Shown here: positions 36,827-49,559 of the stretch, piece after piece
Numbering within the stretch: position 1 is the first letter of the stretch
How the letters are laid out: every line of letters starts with the position of its first letter
Assembly: GCF_023343835.1 (NCBI RefSeq)
Contig: NC_064438.1
Coordinates: 21,410,077 to 21,474,076, forward strand
From: Lagopus muta
Taxonomy: Eukaryota > Chordata > Aves > Galliformes > Phasianidae
Reading direction: 5' to 3'
DNA length: 64,000 bases
The notes under the pieces: generated by a model
What the model was told of the DNA's origin: nothing
Databases searched by the model: none
What the model saw: the letters and a program-made list of their open reading frames with translations, nothing else
Translations under genes and position numbers: made by a program

Positions 36827-38918
36827 GGGGTCATTTAGTTTCCTTATGTCTCTTGCAGACAAATTATTTTCCTACTAGAGCGAGGTATAACCATAATGCA
36901 GAAAAATTCTTTATGTAATTTACATCTCTTTTATTAGGGCAGATTTAATGCAAGTTTATTAGTTTATGTGTAGTATGTCAAGATAAAAGAAGAAATGTAG
37001 CCTTGTGTGTAGAGCTTTTCGATAAGCAGGAGTGGGAGTCGTGTACTATAAAGCATGTTTCTCAGCATAATGATGTTGGATAATGAAAGCTTTAAGATCC
37101 GTCTTCTGTGTTACTTGTTTTGCTTAGACTTTCCTAAAATGGTCTGTGTGTATAATACAGGTAACTGTAAAAGCTGCTCTCTTTCAGAGGTCATAGCAGA
37201 GTTAAGCCAAAATAATGCAGGTTAAATTTCCACTGAATTTGTTAGTGGCACCATTTCACTACAAAGTGTAATCTGGAAGGAAGTGTACACAAACTATTTT
37301 GTACCATTGTAGTGAACTGCTAAGTATAATGATAACTAAATCACTAAAGAGCTTCAGCAGGCTTATTAATGACTATTTTACTAGTTTGCTGAGAAAAATA
37401 GGGCATACAGTTCTCTTTAAATTAGTTTAAATGTCACTGTATGTAACTTTCATGTCTGTCGTAAGACGACATATGAAACTGTTTTATAGAGACAAAAATC
37501 TTTGTGTGTATATTTAGATGGTAAAGAACATCCTTATTAGAACTCAGATGGCATCAGATCCTGGCTTCTAGTTTGGAAGTAATTGTCCCTGCTCGTTAGC
37601 ATCCTGCATTTAAGAATGTCACGGCAGTGTCTGATCATACCTCTGATACACTAATCTTGTCAACGTAGCAGCAGGGTAAATCAGCTGTACAGATATCACT
37701 GCTTGGGTAACCCATGTGAGTACTGAAGCTTTGCAATTGCAAATACTGAAGTTGCAGCTACAGTCTTTTTGGTGGTTAACTGCAGCAGCTGGGTAATAGC
37801 TTGCTGCATATGTGGGCACGCAGTTGCATTTCTTACTACACCGTAACACAGGTATCTTCCTAAGTAAAAACTGAATTGCTGGAAGTTATCTGCAAATATC
37901 TTGCTCGAGAAACAAATGCTTTCTTAAGCATGAAGTGACAAACTTCCTGAAAATGGTCATAACCCTTTCTGAACCAGTCTGGAAATATCTTTCTCCCTTG
38001 GACTTGAGTGTGATGCTGACAAGACAGACAAATCTACTGCTTTAAGCTTTCAACACCAAAATGATGGCTGCTGGGAGAGTTTTTCAAATTAGGAAGAAAA
38101 AAAAAGTACATCTACTTTTGTAGAGCTGCCTGTAATACATAATTACTGTTAGGCCTCACCCAAACATTTTTCTGCTTTCTTTCCTAAATGATTCTGAAGT
38201 GAGATGACTCATATTGGGTTTTCAGAACATTCTTTTGACAACGCTGAGCTACTGAAATGTATACTTTGTTCACTGTAGCATATGCTACAGGATTAGGATA
38301 GTCTGAATAATCAAGCAAATCAGAATAGTGCTTTCAGATCCTAATAGGCTTTAGCTAGACAACAGTTTCTCATGTGGTCTCTGCAGTCGGTTCAGATATT
38401 GCCATGTATAAGATGGGCATGTATGTTTTTTCTTCTTAAACTGTAATGCTGTAACTACTTGGATGTTTCCCTTTCAGGTTCTTCAGGTAGCTTTACACTT
38501 ACTCATGATGGTCCTGCAGACCTGAGCTTGATCATTTCCTTCACTTGAAGGAAGAATGGCTGTTTAGCTCTGGATAATCACAGTTCTTTGTACTGTATGA
38601 GCTGTGTGTGTGTTTTCTGTTCCTTCCTTGTTTTCAGTGATCACCGTCCTGCTGGTTCTAGCAAAGGGTTAGAAGCTCTCCGTTACAATGGGAGGGTTTT
38701 TAAGGATCAGCTGCATTTATTCTGTTCAGATGAATCCTTTCTTGCACTCTTCAAATATATTTAATTAGGAGTGACATGTGTGTACAAAATGCAAGTTGCA
38801 TAAGCACCGTTTTAAGAGAAGTGCTGATAGGTCTTTTTGAATGGTAAATACCAGATGACCTGGATGTGATTTTTCTTGTGTGTGCGCATGGTTGGACTGG
38901 TGTTACAAAGACAGCCAG

Positions 38919-38960
38919 ATGTTCTGAACTTATAACTCAATGTTCTGAACTTATAACTCA
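38919..38960. repeat. 21-bp perfect tandem duplication
   Basis: Two identical adjacent copies of a 21-base unit starting ATGTTCTGAACTTATAAC, probably a recent slippage or microhomology duplication. Confidence 0.95.
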
Positions 38961-39466
38961 GTTTGAGCAACAAAAATTAGTGGACAACAAGCAGTTAAAG
39001 TCTCTAAATTTGTTTGTAGAATGCCTGTAGGATTTCCCTCAAAAAGGAAATTCTCTTTTGTGTTCTCACAGAATTAGGTCTAAAGTCACAGAATGAAGAA
39101 AGGATTTTGAAAATTATTTTCAATGATTGTGGACTGCCTCTCATGGAGCTGCACAGTTCTGTTAATCAAAAAGCATCATATACAAACACTCGACTTTCTA
39201 GATTTGCTCCACAAAGTTCTTGGTCTAGTTCACAATACATCAGTATTTCACCATCTTTTTAAGATGTCTGTCGTATTGTACTGTTAAACACTTCTAAGTG
39301 TTCAGAAAGAAAACCTTTCTGTGAATGGAGTCAATCTTTTGAATACCTTATAGTGACTATTCCCTTGCTTGCTGTGTTCAGCAGTGTGTATGGCCCAAGC
39401 CATCTTGGGTGCTCAGTGCCAGCAGTTGATTCAAAAAGCATCACAGATTTGCAAGTAGAAAAACTT

Positions 39467-39510
39467 CACTTATTGCTAGTGCAATAAGTGGCAACACTTG
39501 CACTGTTGCC
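39467..39510. repeat. Two adjacent perfect hairpins
   Basis: CACTTATTGC at 39467-39476 pairs with GCAATAAGTG at 39481-39490 across a four-base loop. It is followed at once by GGCAACA (39490-39496), which pairs with TGTTGCC (39504-39510) across seven bases. The stems are too short for a microRNA precursor. Confidence 0.8.
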
Positions 39511-42500
39511 AGCAGGTATGTTCTGAGCAGGCTTGGGAAAGAACTCCAAAGAAACGCACTTCTTAGAGGTTGAAATGTGAAGGATGTAGTGAAAACGAGC
39601 TGAGTGGGGAGAATGCTGTAAAGAGAGTTTTCCTTAATGGAAATTTGTCAAAAGAAGAGTTTGGTCTTGATGTATGTTGTTAGCTGGTGGCTGACCAGGA
39701 CAGGCAGTAGTGTTGTGTGTGAGCTGTGAGGAGGCAAGAAAAAAGCAACTCATCGTCAGTCTGTCTCTAACACTATTCACCAGTTACTGTCCAAAACATT
39801 ACTGGTTTTGCTCCTTTAGTGACTGTTTTTTAGAATTGTCTTGGCTCTGCTAGTTATGTCACTGCACAACCTTCTGTTAAAATTAAAATCTGCACTTGAT
39901 GACTATTTACTTAGCACATAGTGATCTTGAAGTTGCTTAACCTTCTTGAACTGCACTGATCCATATACTTGAACTGCATCATAAACTGAGAGCTTTCATC
40001 TTCAGACATGGGATCCCTCATGCGCCTGCTACCCTTTGGTGTGACTGCAAGTATGCACAAGGAAGGAATGGGATGTGGTGCCAAAACCGGGAACATTCCT
40101 TCTCCATTTCTTAGGCAGATAGCTCACGCTGCTTTTTTTCCTGCTTTCTTGATAACAAAATTATGGGTGACACTGAAGCAGGCTTGATGCTGACAACTTT
40201 GCTCCTGCCTGAGGTATTATTGTGGTCTCCCGGTGCAAATGGCCGATGACCTGCCATAGCAAATCTGTCCTCTACAGGGTTTCTCCCAGACAGCACCTCA
40301 CATATACCTACCTTGGAGTACTTAGTCTCATGATCTCTGCCCTGTCAGTTGAGTTTCCTCCCCCTGCTCTTGTACATCTTACCCACCAGCTCTGAGATGC
40401 GAGGAAGAACATTTCAACTTAATAAAGGAGGCTGTAGAGCAGACACACTTGATCTGAGGAAGGGAACATCATTTTACTTTCCTTGCATGGGGATTGACAA
40501 GGTTCACTTTCCTGAGCTTAACTTGAAGGCTGACTGTGTCTGGCAGTTATTCTGACCTTTTGTGATCTACTTCAAGGTAAATTAATGTTTGCAGCCTTCC
40601 ATCATTTGAGTTGGCTTTGGCTTGACATACTGTGTTCTCCAATGTTTTTTGGACTTGACAAAATTGCTTCAAATATTTTTAACTTGTTTTAATGCATCGG
40701 GCAACATGTAACGTTGTAGCATAAGAGTCTTTGATTCAGAATGAACTCTTGGTATTCATCTTCGGAGGAAGTTTCGCTGCAATGGAGTGAAAATAGTTTC
40801 CAATTAGTTTGCCTTGAATGGGATCAGATACTTAACAGAGCAGTTGTTACGTAGTGTAGAGAGCTGAAGGAGGATTCAAGCTGAAGTTGTTATTAATTTG
40901 TCAGTAAATAAAATGGATGAGCCCTGAATATGATCAACATATCATGAAAAGTTAGAGTGATCAGGAAGGGAACTTCTTTTTAACTGTTTTTGGTTTTTCT
41001 TTCCTTACGAAGCATTCTGCTTCTGTATTTTCTCCCACTGGGCCATCTTCTTCTATGCACTTTTGTTGTTGTTGTGTTTTGTTGCTTTTTTTTTTCCTCA
41101 CTGAAACTTTGCAACATAGCTTATTGGTGGGGGAAAGCTCACCTTTTCCTTATTGCACAAGGACTTAATGACTGTCTACTAAATAACCCCTGTTTGTTAC
41201 ATATGCTTTAGTGGATGCCAAAAAGCAGAGCTCTTGTGCTGCTCTCCAGGCTGTTAGTCACCTTGCTAATGCAGAAGTTGCAATATATTGCTTATCACTT
41301 TCAGCATAATGTAAATTTAGTATCACATGGAAAATAAGGGCTAGATTGTTTTCACAAGTGCAAGTCTGCATTGCAAATCTATTGTAAGGCAATTGGTAGA
41401 AATCTGATTGCCTGAGAGATGTAAAACCAGGACTTCTAGGAAACTGACCCAAGGAGAGCACTGGATGATCCACACAGTGCTGTATCCTTCTACAGGTTTG
41501 CTCTATAGGTGACATTTTTTAGTAAGTTAAATTCCATTACACCAAGCCCTTTGTGTCTGTAGAAGTTGTAAAAATCTCTAGCTCTGCTTAAGAAGTGCTG
41601 ATGGTCACTTCTCTGTTTTCCAGGAATATGCTGTGATGAGGAAAACAATTTATGCCAGGTACTAGTTCACAGAGAGAGGAGACTCGTCTGTTTTTCACCA
41701 TGGATTCTTTAGAGAAAAAAAAACAAAACAAAACATGAATATGAACAGTAAATGATGTTGAGATGGTTCAGCTAATGACTACATGTGTGCTGTGCTTGCT
41801 GCAAGCTCTCTTAACATGCTTCCAGCCCTCAACTGGACACTGTGCTGCTTTCTGTATTCTGTGCAATTACTGGGCTACTTAACAATGCATTTTCCCTTGC
41901 AGCTAACACTTTGGAGAACCCTGAAGACTGTGTTTCAAGTTACAGGCTTCTAATAGCACTTTTTTCACTGGGTGCCAAACTCAGATGAAACTAGCAGATA
42001 CTTAACAAATAATAATGAATGACTGTGAAGCTGCTGGTTGCGATTCATGTAGCAACCAGCTCAAATGTCCCAAAGCTGCCTTAAGAGCAAGGGCAGATTG
42101 TTTTGCATCTGGGGGCACATCTCCTGCATTACCCACAGATGCACTGCGGGGAGCTGGATGGAGGGCTGTGTGTGTTGAGCATTGGCCTGCCTGCAGACGT
42201 GGTGCTGCCAATGGGAAGTGCTGGCACAGCTCAGCTGCACAGCCCCAGCTGTTTGCGTGTGCAGCTGCTTCCAGGCTGCCTGGTGCTGTGCTTTTAGTTA
42301 GCTTGTATTTAGGATAAGCTTGATTTAGGAAAGCTTACAGTATTAAGCATTAAATTTGAGTGGATGGGTTCATTGATTGATCCTGTGTGTTGCTAAGAAT
42401 GTTTTTTCTGACTTAATAAGTGTATCTTAGAGACAATAATATATAGTAGTAGTGGAGTCTGAGTTGCAAACAGAGGCAAATGTTAATAAAATGTGTTTCC

Positions 42501-43509
42501 TTTGTATGTTTTCTAGTAAAAGTACTGTTCACACAAATTAAAAGCTTAGATGTCCCATGTAGCTTGGAAGGGTTTTGGGCTATGGCTTTAGAGATCCATC
42601 TTCTGCTGTCTCTTTCAATGTTCGAAAGTGAAGAATCGATTTGTGCATATGTACTGAAACTTGAAGCTATTTAACACCTTTTTAACATTTTAAACAAGAT
42701 CTGGCATTTCTTACCTGTTCTACACTTTTACATGACTAGATTTTTAAGTATTTACTGTTTTTGAAGGACATTGTATGCATACTGTGCAATTAGTGCATTA
42801 TAAGGAATTCCCTGGTAGTGCTGCTTCTGAAGTAGAATGAGAGGAGTCCAGATCTAGTCCTTAGTACTCGATCAAATGTGTATACATAAATGCTTATAAA
42901 CTGTGTTTTAACATAGCAAATTATGTTAAATTGTAGATAGACATCTCATTATGCTCTGCAGAAATGGATACACTATGGTGTTCCTGCATAACAACTTCTG
43001 TTTGCACCCAGCTTTGCAGAACTTTCTTTTAGGTGTGGCTTAGTTTATTATTACTTAGATGACCAGTACTTTGCTTCAGAGTTTTATAGAGATATCTGTG
43101 ACTTACTGTAGGACTTTTGTTTGGATACCTAACTATTGCTGCTTATCTGCTGCCTTTCTGAATACCCACGTTCTCTTCCACTGGGTCTCTGTGGAATCCC
43201 TCTGGATTAGGGTCAGCAGTGATGACACCCATCTTCTAGGCTGATCTTGTTGCCCCTTTCACAGAAATGGGTAGTGTGATCTATCCTTCAAGAGAAGGAC
43301 TGACACAGCTGCACAAATAGGAAGTCTCTTCTGATTCATCCTTTCTGGTGTTCAGTATGTTAGTGGGCTTGGTAACTGAAACATGAATAAATGCAGGTGG
43401 CGAAAGAGCCCAGAGTCTTTGCTCTAGATCACCTTCTCTCTATCTGTGCTACTGTGGTCTCCTTTCTGAAAGCTGTTGCAGTTTCTTCAAGGTTTTTTGT
43501 TGTTTCTCC

Positions 43510-43641
43510 TGCCGTCACGGCGATGATGCGAAGAAACAGCCTGCAAAAACAGAGAAGAGGTGTCACCTGGTCTTTAGCTTCTGAACGGCCAAAGAAGCAA
43601 GCAAAGCAGGAGAAGAAAAATAACTCTCCACTCTTCAACAT
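43510..43641 (+). repeat. Inverted repeat, left arm
   Basis: This 132-base arm is the reverse complement of 44280-44417. I count about 11 substitutions plus one six-base gap, roughly 92 percent identity outside the gap. No target-site duplication or known transposon terminus is evident at its outer end. The spacer between the arms is 638 bases. It lies in intron 3, so the transcribed arms could pair into a long imperfect duplex. Confidence 0.85.
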
Positions 43642-44279
43642 GTTCCCATGTGCCTTTGGTAATCCTGTATTACATTGCAACTGATTTTTGCATCCCACTT
43701 CGAAACATCTTAATCAAGTCCTAGGTATTGAGAAACTCAGAGCCATAGTTAACAGCAGATTTCTTGCAATTTTAAGTTGCTACAAAATGATCAGAAAAAG
43801 TGAGTTCTTCTTATACTTGGCTGATTTTAATAACCTTCTATATGATGCAAAGTATCAACAAATTGAACAGTAATCTGCTATTGCCTGTCAAAGTATTTGA
43901 TGGTTCTTCTGGAAGACAGATTCAGTGCACATTTAACATTCTATGTGCTACGTCTGTAAATTTTGCAAGTCCTAAACATGATGCATTCTGCAAATGAATG
44001 GGTGTCTCTTGCTAAACAACTAAACTGTAGAGCTGTCTGCAGCCATTCTCGTCTTTAATTCTTCCTATCTGCTCTGCATAGACATGGCACTAAAAAGCAG
44101 GAGTTTTTAGCTTTCATCTCTCTACTTATCTCACTTTATCAAATTATTACAAACTGTTTCCAGAGACTGGATCCTGGATCAGTGTGAGTCTTGCCACTTC
44201 CACGAAACTGAAAAGATGAGGTCTTTATTTGTGAATACAGTTGAATTGATTTACTCTTAACCAAATTTTTCTTATCTGT

Positions 44280-44417
44280 ATGTTGAAGAGTGGAGGGTTA
44301 TTTTTCTTCTCCTGCTACTGCTTTGCTTGTTTCTTTGGCCATTCAGAAGCTGAAGACCAAGTGACACCTCTTCTGTGTTTTTGCAGGCTGTTTCTTTGCC
44401 TCGTCGTCGTGATGGCA
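44280..44417 (-). repeat. Inverted repeat, right arm
   Basis: The 138-base partner of 43510-43641. It carries a six-base insertion (a CTACTG-type duplication) relative to the left arm. In the host-gene sense it includes a pyrimidine-rich GTTTTTGCAG, which resembles a splice acceptor ending at 44386. The corresponding frames of the two arms are both open, but most substitutions would change the amino acid, so coding is not supported. Confidence 0.85.
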
Positions 44418-47170
44418 ATATTTCTATCAGGCTCTGAATATAAGCAGAAGAGATGTTTCAGTTCTAGCAAAAGGTTTTTAATGCACTTTCTCTGAGCTTG
44501 AAATAAGTGTTCCCCATTCCTTCTTGCAGTGTGGACCTCGTGCGCATTATCCTGAACCTTTCTGTTGTAAAGCTGACTGGATTTGTTTCAATGTATGTAG
44601 CATAAATTCAAGCTGCTTTATCCAGCCATTTTGAAAGCAGCAGTGCAAGTATGAATGTTATTTTTAGGGAATCACTTTTTAGTTTCTCTGTTTCTCTGTG
44701 GGATTTATGTCTACAGACCCCATTAACACTGACACTCCCTCTGTCATGCCACCAGAGCTGCTTCTCCTGACTACCAGGCTTCTGTCTCCTTTCATTTGCA
44801 TCAGTGTTCATGAGACTGCTTGTCTGGGAGAACCTTCTTTCAAGTCCAGCTTATTTGGGTGTCAAAACTTCACTTCCTTAGCATTTTCCAGCGTGTTAAC
44901 CAAGATGTCAGTTTGGTGGGGAGGGAAAGCTACTGCTTTGAGTTACTTAAACTTCCATAACAGTGACATAGGAGGTAAGCCTTCCTCCAAGCCACTTTCA
45001 AATTCTTTATTAGCTGTATTTAGGGCATAGATCACTGTTAGAAACTACTAACTTCCATTTTTCAAATTCCAGTGTTATGCTTGCTTTTTAGTGCTCTAGG
45101 TGCAAGATGGTGCCACATTGCCTGACTTTTTCCATAATAAAGGTCTGCCCCAGTTTGTTTTATCATTCAGATGCATTTAGATTTCCCTGCATGGCAAGAC
45201 ACTGGATGCATTATCTGTAAATTACTCTGTCTGGCCTTTGGAGTTACCTAAAAATAGATAATAGTGTTTGCTTCTCCTAGTGAGGTTGTAACTAACTGTC
45301 CTGCAGATGAGAAACCAGACAGGCTGTGTGTCTTTCCAGATGCTATTCAGGATGATGCTGGTGCTGTTCCTGCCATGGAGTTTTCCTTTCTCTACTTTCA
45401 CTTCTGGGATGCCCTGTCTCTGTGCACTCTGTTCCCTCCGTTTGGGCAGTTTGTGGCTTCCAGCTCCATCACTCTCTTCCTTGAGTAGTACCCCCTTAAA
45501 TGCTGGAGCTTTCCTCACTTTTGCTCTTGCTGACTATGGATATGGATACAGGAGGTGCTGTTTCCATCGGAGGTAGAACTGGGCCTCTTGGGTTTCATGG
45601 ACTCTTCAGCAGTCTTTGCTCTCGTAGTTACATGTGTTCATAAGTAAGCAGTAATGTCACCACTGTATGGGTGTAGAGGTTATTTTCCCTGTCAACTAAG
45701 TTCTGTCTTAAGTCATGTGAGAGTACACGAGTATCCTTTTAATGAACATTCTTAAATTGCCAGTTTACTTTCTGATTTTCATACATCGGACTAATTTCCC
45801 CCAAACATTTGTTTGCTAGAACTTCCTGGCAAATTTCAGTTTTGCATACAGACATTGTCTGAAAAGAAGGCTTTAGGAAGGCTGTTGAGATCTGGACACA
45901 TAGTTAATGCATTGTTTCTTTGCAGGCAGTGTGTGTATTTACCATGTTGAAGGCATGGTGAGGATCACTTAGAGGGAACAGGGAGGATAGATGCGGCTCT
46001 TGCTTTTGCTGTCTCCATCCTACCATCCTTAGGCTTGTGAAGTTCAATAAAGTTAGGATTTGTAAAAGCTGAAAGAGGCAGGTTCCAGTTCGGGAAAACC
46101 TGGATGATGTCACCAGGAAATCTGACATGCAGAGGAAACTGGGAAGGACAAGATAAAGGCAAGTACATTTTAACATCTTAATGTCTTCTGGCTCAAAATT
46201 TAGGAGTAAGAAAAGTGCGTTTTCTCTTCAGTGATGCTACGCTGACGTGGTTGCTGTCAGCCAATCCGTAGTGACAGGAATGGGGAAGAAAAATATGGTC
46301 ATGTGAATTGACTGAGAAAGAAGAGATGGCAGTTCATAAATTTAATATTGTGTAAGGCAGTCATTATGAATCCAGGTACACTGCTTTGAAATTTGATCAG
46401 TTCTGCTCATGACAGGTTCGAAAACAAAACCATGGCAACTTTGCACATGGTGGTTTGTTTGTAATACTGCCTTTGTTAGCACTGCAACCGTTTTTCTGTA
46501 GGTATTGGTCTTGATGCTTGCAACTTTGTAATCTGTCTGTTTTTGGATTACTATCTGCATCTTTTAATCCACACCAATAACTTCTACAAAATTTTGTTTT
46601 CCCTTTTTCCCCGTACAACATCTGTATCATCTGATCCAAGTAACAGGTACTTGCTCTGGCTCAGAAAGGTGTGCATGTCTGAGAAGTGCTATGCAGAAGC
46701 CTTCTTTCTGAACGTACTGTGCTGTCAGTTTGCTGTTAAACAGTATTACTAGCTGATGAGATTTAAAAGCTAGTTTTGGGCTTTCACATCAAATAGGGAG
46801 GAGTTTCTGGATGGTCCGTCCAGAGGAAGATAATGTGATCTTTAGGTGTGCACTTGGCTCAAACATCTTTTGACTCACCATCTTTAACATTGTTCTCTGC
46901 TTTGAGTCTTTGCCTCCTATTTTGTATCCTTGAAATAGCTCGGCCAGCAAAGGTTCCATGTTAGAATAAGGCTTCATGTTATTAGGTACACATTGGGTAC
47001 ACAGTGGTGTTGTGGCTGGTGTTAGTTTGGAATGTGCCAAGATCACTCCTACAAGGTTCATCTGGTGTATAATGTCTCAGTGAGAACTGAGGCTGCTCCT
47101 TATTGCTTGCCTAGTTTGTAATCAGTTGCTTTGGTCATCTTGCCAGTGATGTTGTTAGAGCTTTTAATTA

Positions 47171-47750
47171 TAGAATCATAGGGTCACTCAGGTTGGAAAA
47201 GGCCTTAAAGATCGTTGAGTTCAATCACAACCTAACCATTCTACTCTAACAACCCTCCGCTAATTCATGTTCCTGAGCACCACATCTAAATGTTTTTTAA
47301 ACGCATCCTGGGATGGTGACTCCACTGCCTCTGTGGGGAGCCTATTCCAGTGCTTAACAACCCTTTCTGTAAAGAAGTGTTTCCTGATATCCAACCTAAA
47401 CTTACCCTGACCTGAGGCAATCTGAGGCCATTTCCTCTCATCAACAGTGAGTAGAGACAGTCCCCACTCTTGCTGTCAGCACCTTTCAGATATTGAAAGA
47501 GAGCAATAATGTCTCCCCTCAGCCTCCTTTTCCCTGGACTGAACATCCCCAGTTTCTTCAGTCATTCCTCATAGGACATATTCTCCAAACCCTTCACAAG
47601 CCTTGCTGCCCTTCTCTGGACCTACTCCAGCACCTCAAAGCACCTTTCTGTACTGAGGTGCCCAAAACACAGTATTCAAGGTAAGGCTTCACCAGTGCTG
47701 AGTACAGGGGCAGCATTACTTCTCTAGCCCTGCTCACTGCACTATTCTTG
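47171..47750 (-). mobile_element. CR1 LINE copy, antisense, about 580 bp, with ORF2 remnant
   Basis: Starts TAGAATCATAGGGTCACTCA, the reverse complement of a CR1 terminus, and extends through the 3' UTR into the end of the reverse-transcriptase ORF2. On the minus strand, recognisable ORF2 pieces include [14 protein letters not shown] (near 47680-47710) and KRRLRGDIIALFQYLKG (near 47480-47530). These lie in different frames and are interrupted, so the copy is dead. It is the longest mobile element in the window and is 5'-truncated. The GGTCACTCAGGTTGGAAAAG-type end suggests a different CR1 subfamily from the other copies. Confidence 0.95.
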
Positions 47751-49419
47751 AAAGTATGCCTGTGTATACATGCTACTATATACATACTATAAAGTAACTG
47801 TGAGTGTATACATACAATTAGTGTGGTTTCTTCTTGTAGTTCCTTCCAGTACGAGCTTGCCTACTGGACTACTCATCATATTTCCAGCAAAACAGCAGAC
47901 TGTTTTCAGACCTCTTGCTGTAGAGATTCCTTGTGAGTCTATATGTTAACCAGGAAGACAGTACTCATCACAGGAATCATGAACTTGTGTAAGATGGATT
48001 TGTTTCTTGATTCTGGGCTGACTTCTCAAAGGTTGCTTCTTCATGTAATTTCTGCTCAGTCCCTGCTCTGTCCCCCTCTATTGATTCATTCAGCTTTCCC
48101 ACAGCCATGAAGGTATTTTGTTACACCTTCAGGTCAGCAGTTTACTTCCCAAATGACAATGTTTACTGAAGTTCCTATGTACTCTTATCAGTCTACAGAG
48201 ATACCGTTGTGCTTTGTCAGTCTGTTACTAAATTAACAGAAGTCTTGGGCCCTACAAATCAGCTGGAGAAGTGCAAGTTTAGGCTAAAACCTTTCATTTG
48301 TAGGGTCAAGGTTGTTCTCACCTGAGATATTTAGTAAATGAGGAGGGAGAAAATTATTGTAACACTGACGTGTCATTGCTGAAAAACACAAAGAGACCTA
48401 CTGAGCTACCCTTCCCATCCCTGAGGCCATATGGCTGGGTGATGACTGCTGCTATAATGTGATGGATTGTATTCAGTCCTTTGCTAAAAGTACCAAGTTT
48501 GAAGATGAAACGTCAGATTCACTTGTCAATAAATCATTGAGAATTCTGGACATGCAGCCACCTATTATCAGATGCTTCAAATGTTCTGAAACTGCAAAAA
48601 ATGGTTTGCTATCCTCCTTTCATTCCTTGTGGCCCCTGAGTACCTCAGGGTCTTCAAGCTGGAAGCTCCAATACCAAGCTCAGTTTTTTCTTTTCCTCAA
48701 TGGAGAATAGTCCAGTTGCTGCTGGGCATCCTGGGTTAGAACTTTGCCTCCTGTTACTTTCTCTGTTACACTTTATCTCAGTCTCTTTGGGAGATAAAAC
48801 GAAGTTCTACTGTCTCTTCTAGCTCAGCTGTTAGAGAGCATCATAGTTCTGGGTAGGGTGAAGGAAGCTCCCTTTCCCACTGTTTGTACAGAGCAGAGCA
48901 CACCTTTTCTCCCCAGCACCCTGTGCCCTGACTGCTGGTATGAGCTTATGCAGAAGTGACCTAATGCTGTTTGCACTGCTGTTTGACAGAGTCATTTTAT
49001 CAGATCTATCTGCTAGTCTTTTCTCTGGGCAGGCGGCTCATCCCGTCTGTTGCAGGTTGGGGGGCAGAGCATGGGCTTCTCCAAAGTGACACAATGGCCA
49101 GCTGCTGACACGGGGTGGGGAGGCAGAGTCAGGCCATTGCATGGGAGGCTGCTGGGAAGGGAAATCTGTGTGCTAGCAGTGACCACGTCCTCTGACCGTA
49201 TGGGGAGACTTCTGTTCTTTGTGTTCTTCCATACATTCTGCTGCCTGCCGGCAGCACACAAAGGGTGCTGTGTGGTTTTGTACAGGGCTCTTGCTCAACT
49301 GCCTTACATGTAATGGCGTTACCTAGTGTTCTGAAGGGTGGAGGAGCAGGTCTTACGTGAGCTGCAGTGTGAGCACTTCCTTTTTTCTATTTCCAGTATT
49401 AGGTCCTAAGATATATATA

Positions 49420-49431
49420 TTTTTTTTTTTT
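49420..49431. repeat. AT repeat and poly(T)
   Basis: A short (AT)5 stretch at 49411-49420 runs into twelve T. Confidence 0.9.
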
Positions 49432-49559
49432 GTCTTAACCCTTCTCAGTATCTCTGCAGTAACTTCAGAAGGTTTAGAGGATAAATCGTTAACAATTCTA
49501 ATGAGGAGTGCTTAGTTAGAAAGGTCATAACAGAACAGATAGGGGAGGGTGGTGTTTGG

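Noticed and set aside
43429..44495. Similar peptides predicted from the two arms of the inverted repeat
   Set aside because: The similarity follows from the DNA duplication. Most arm differences would change the amino acid, so there is no sign of selection on a protein.
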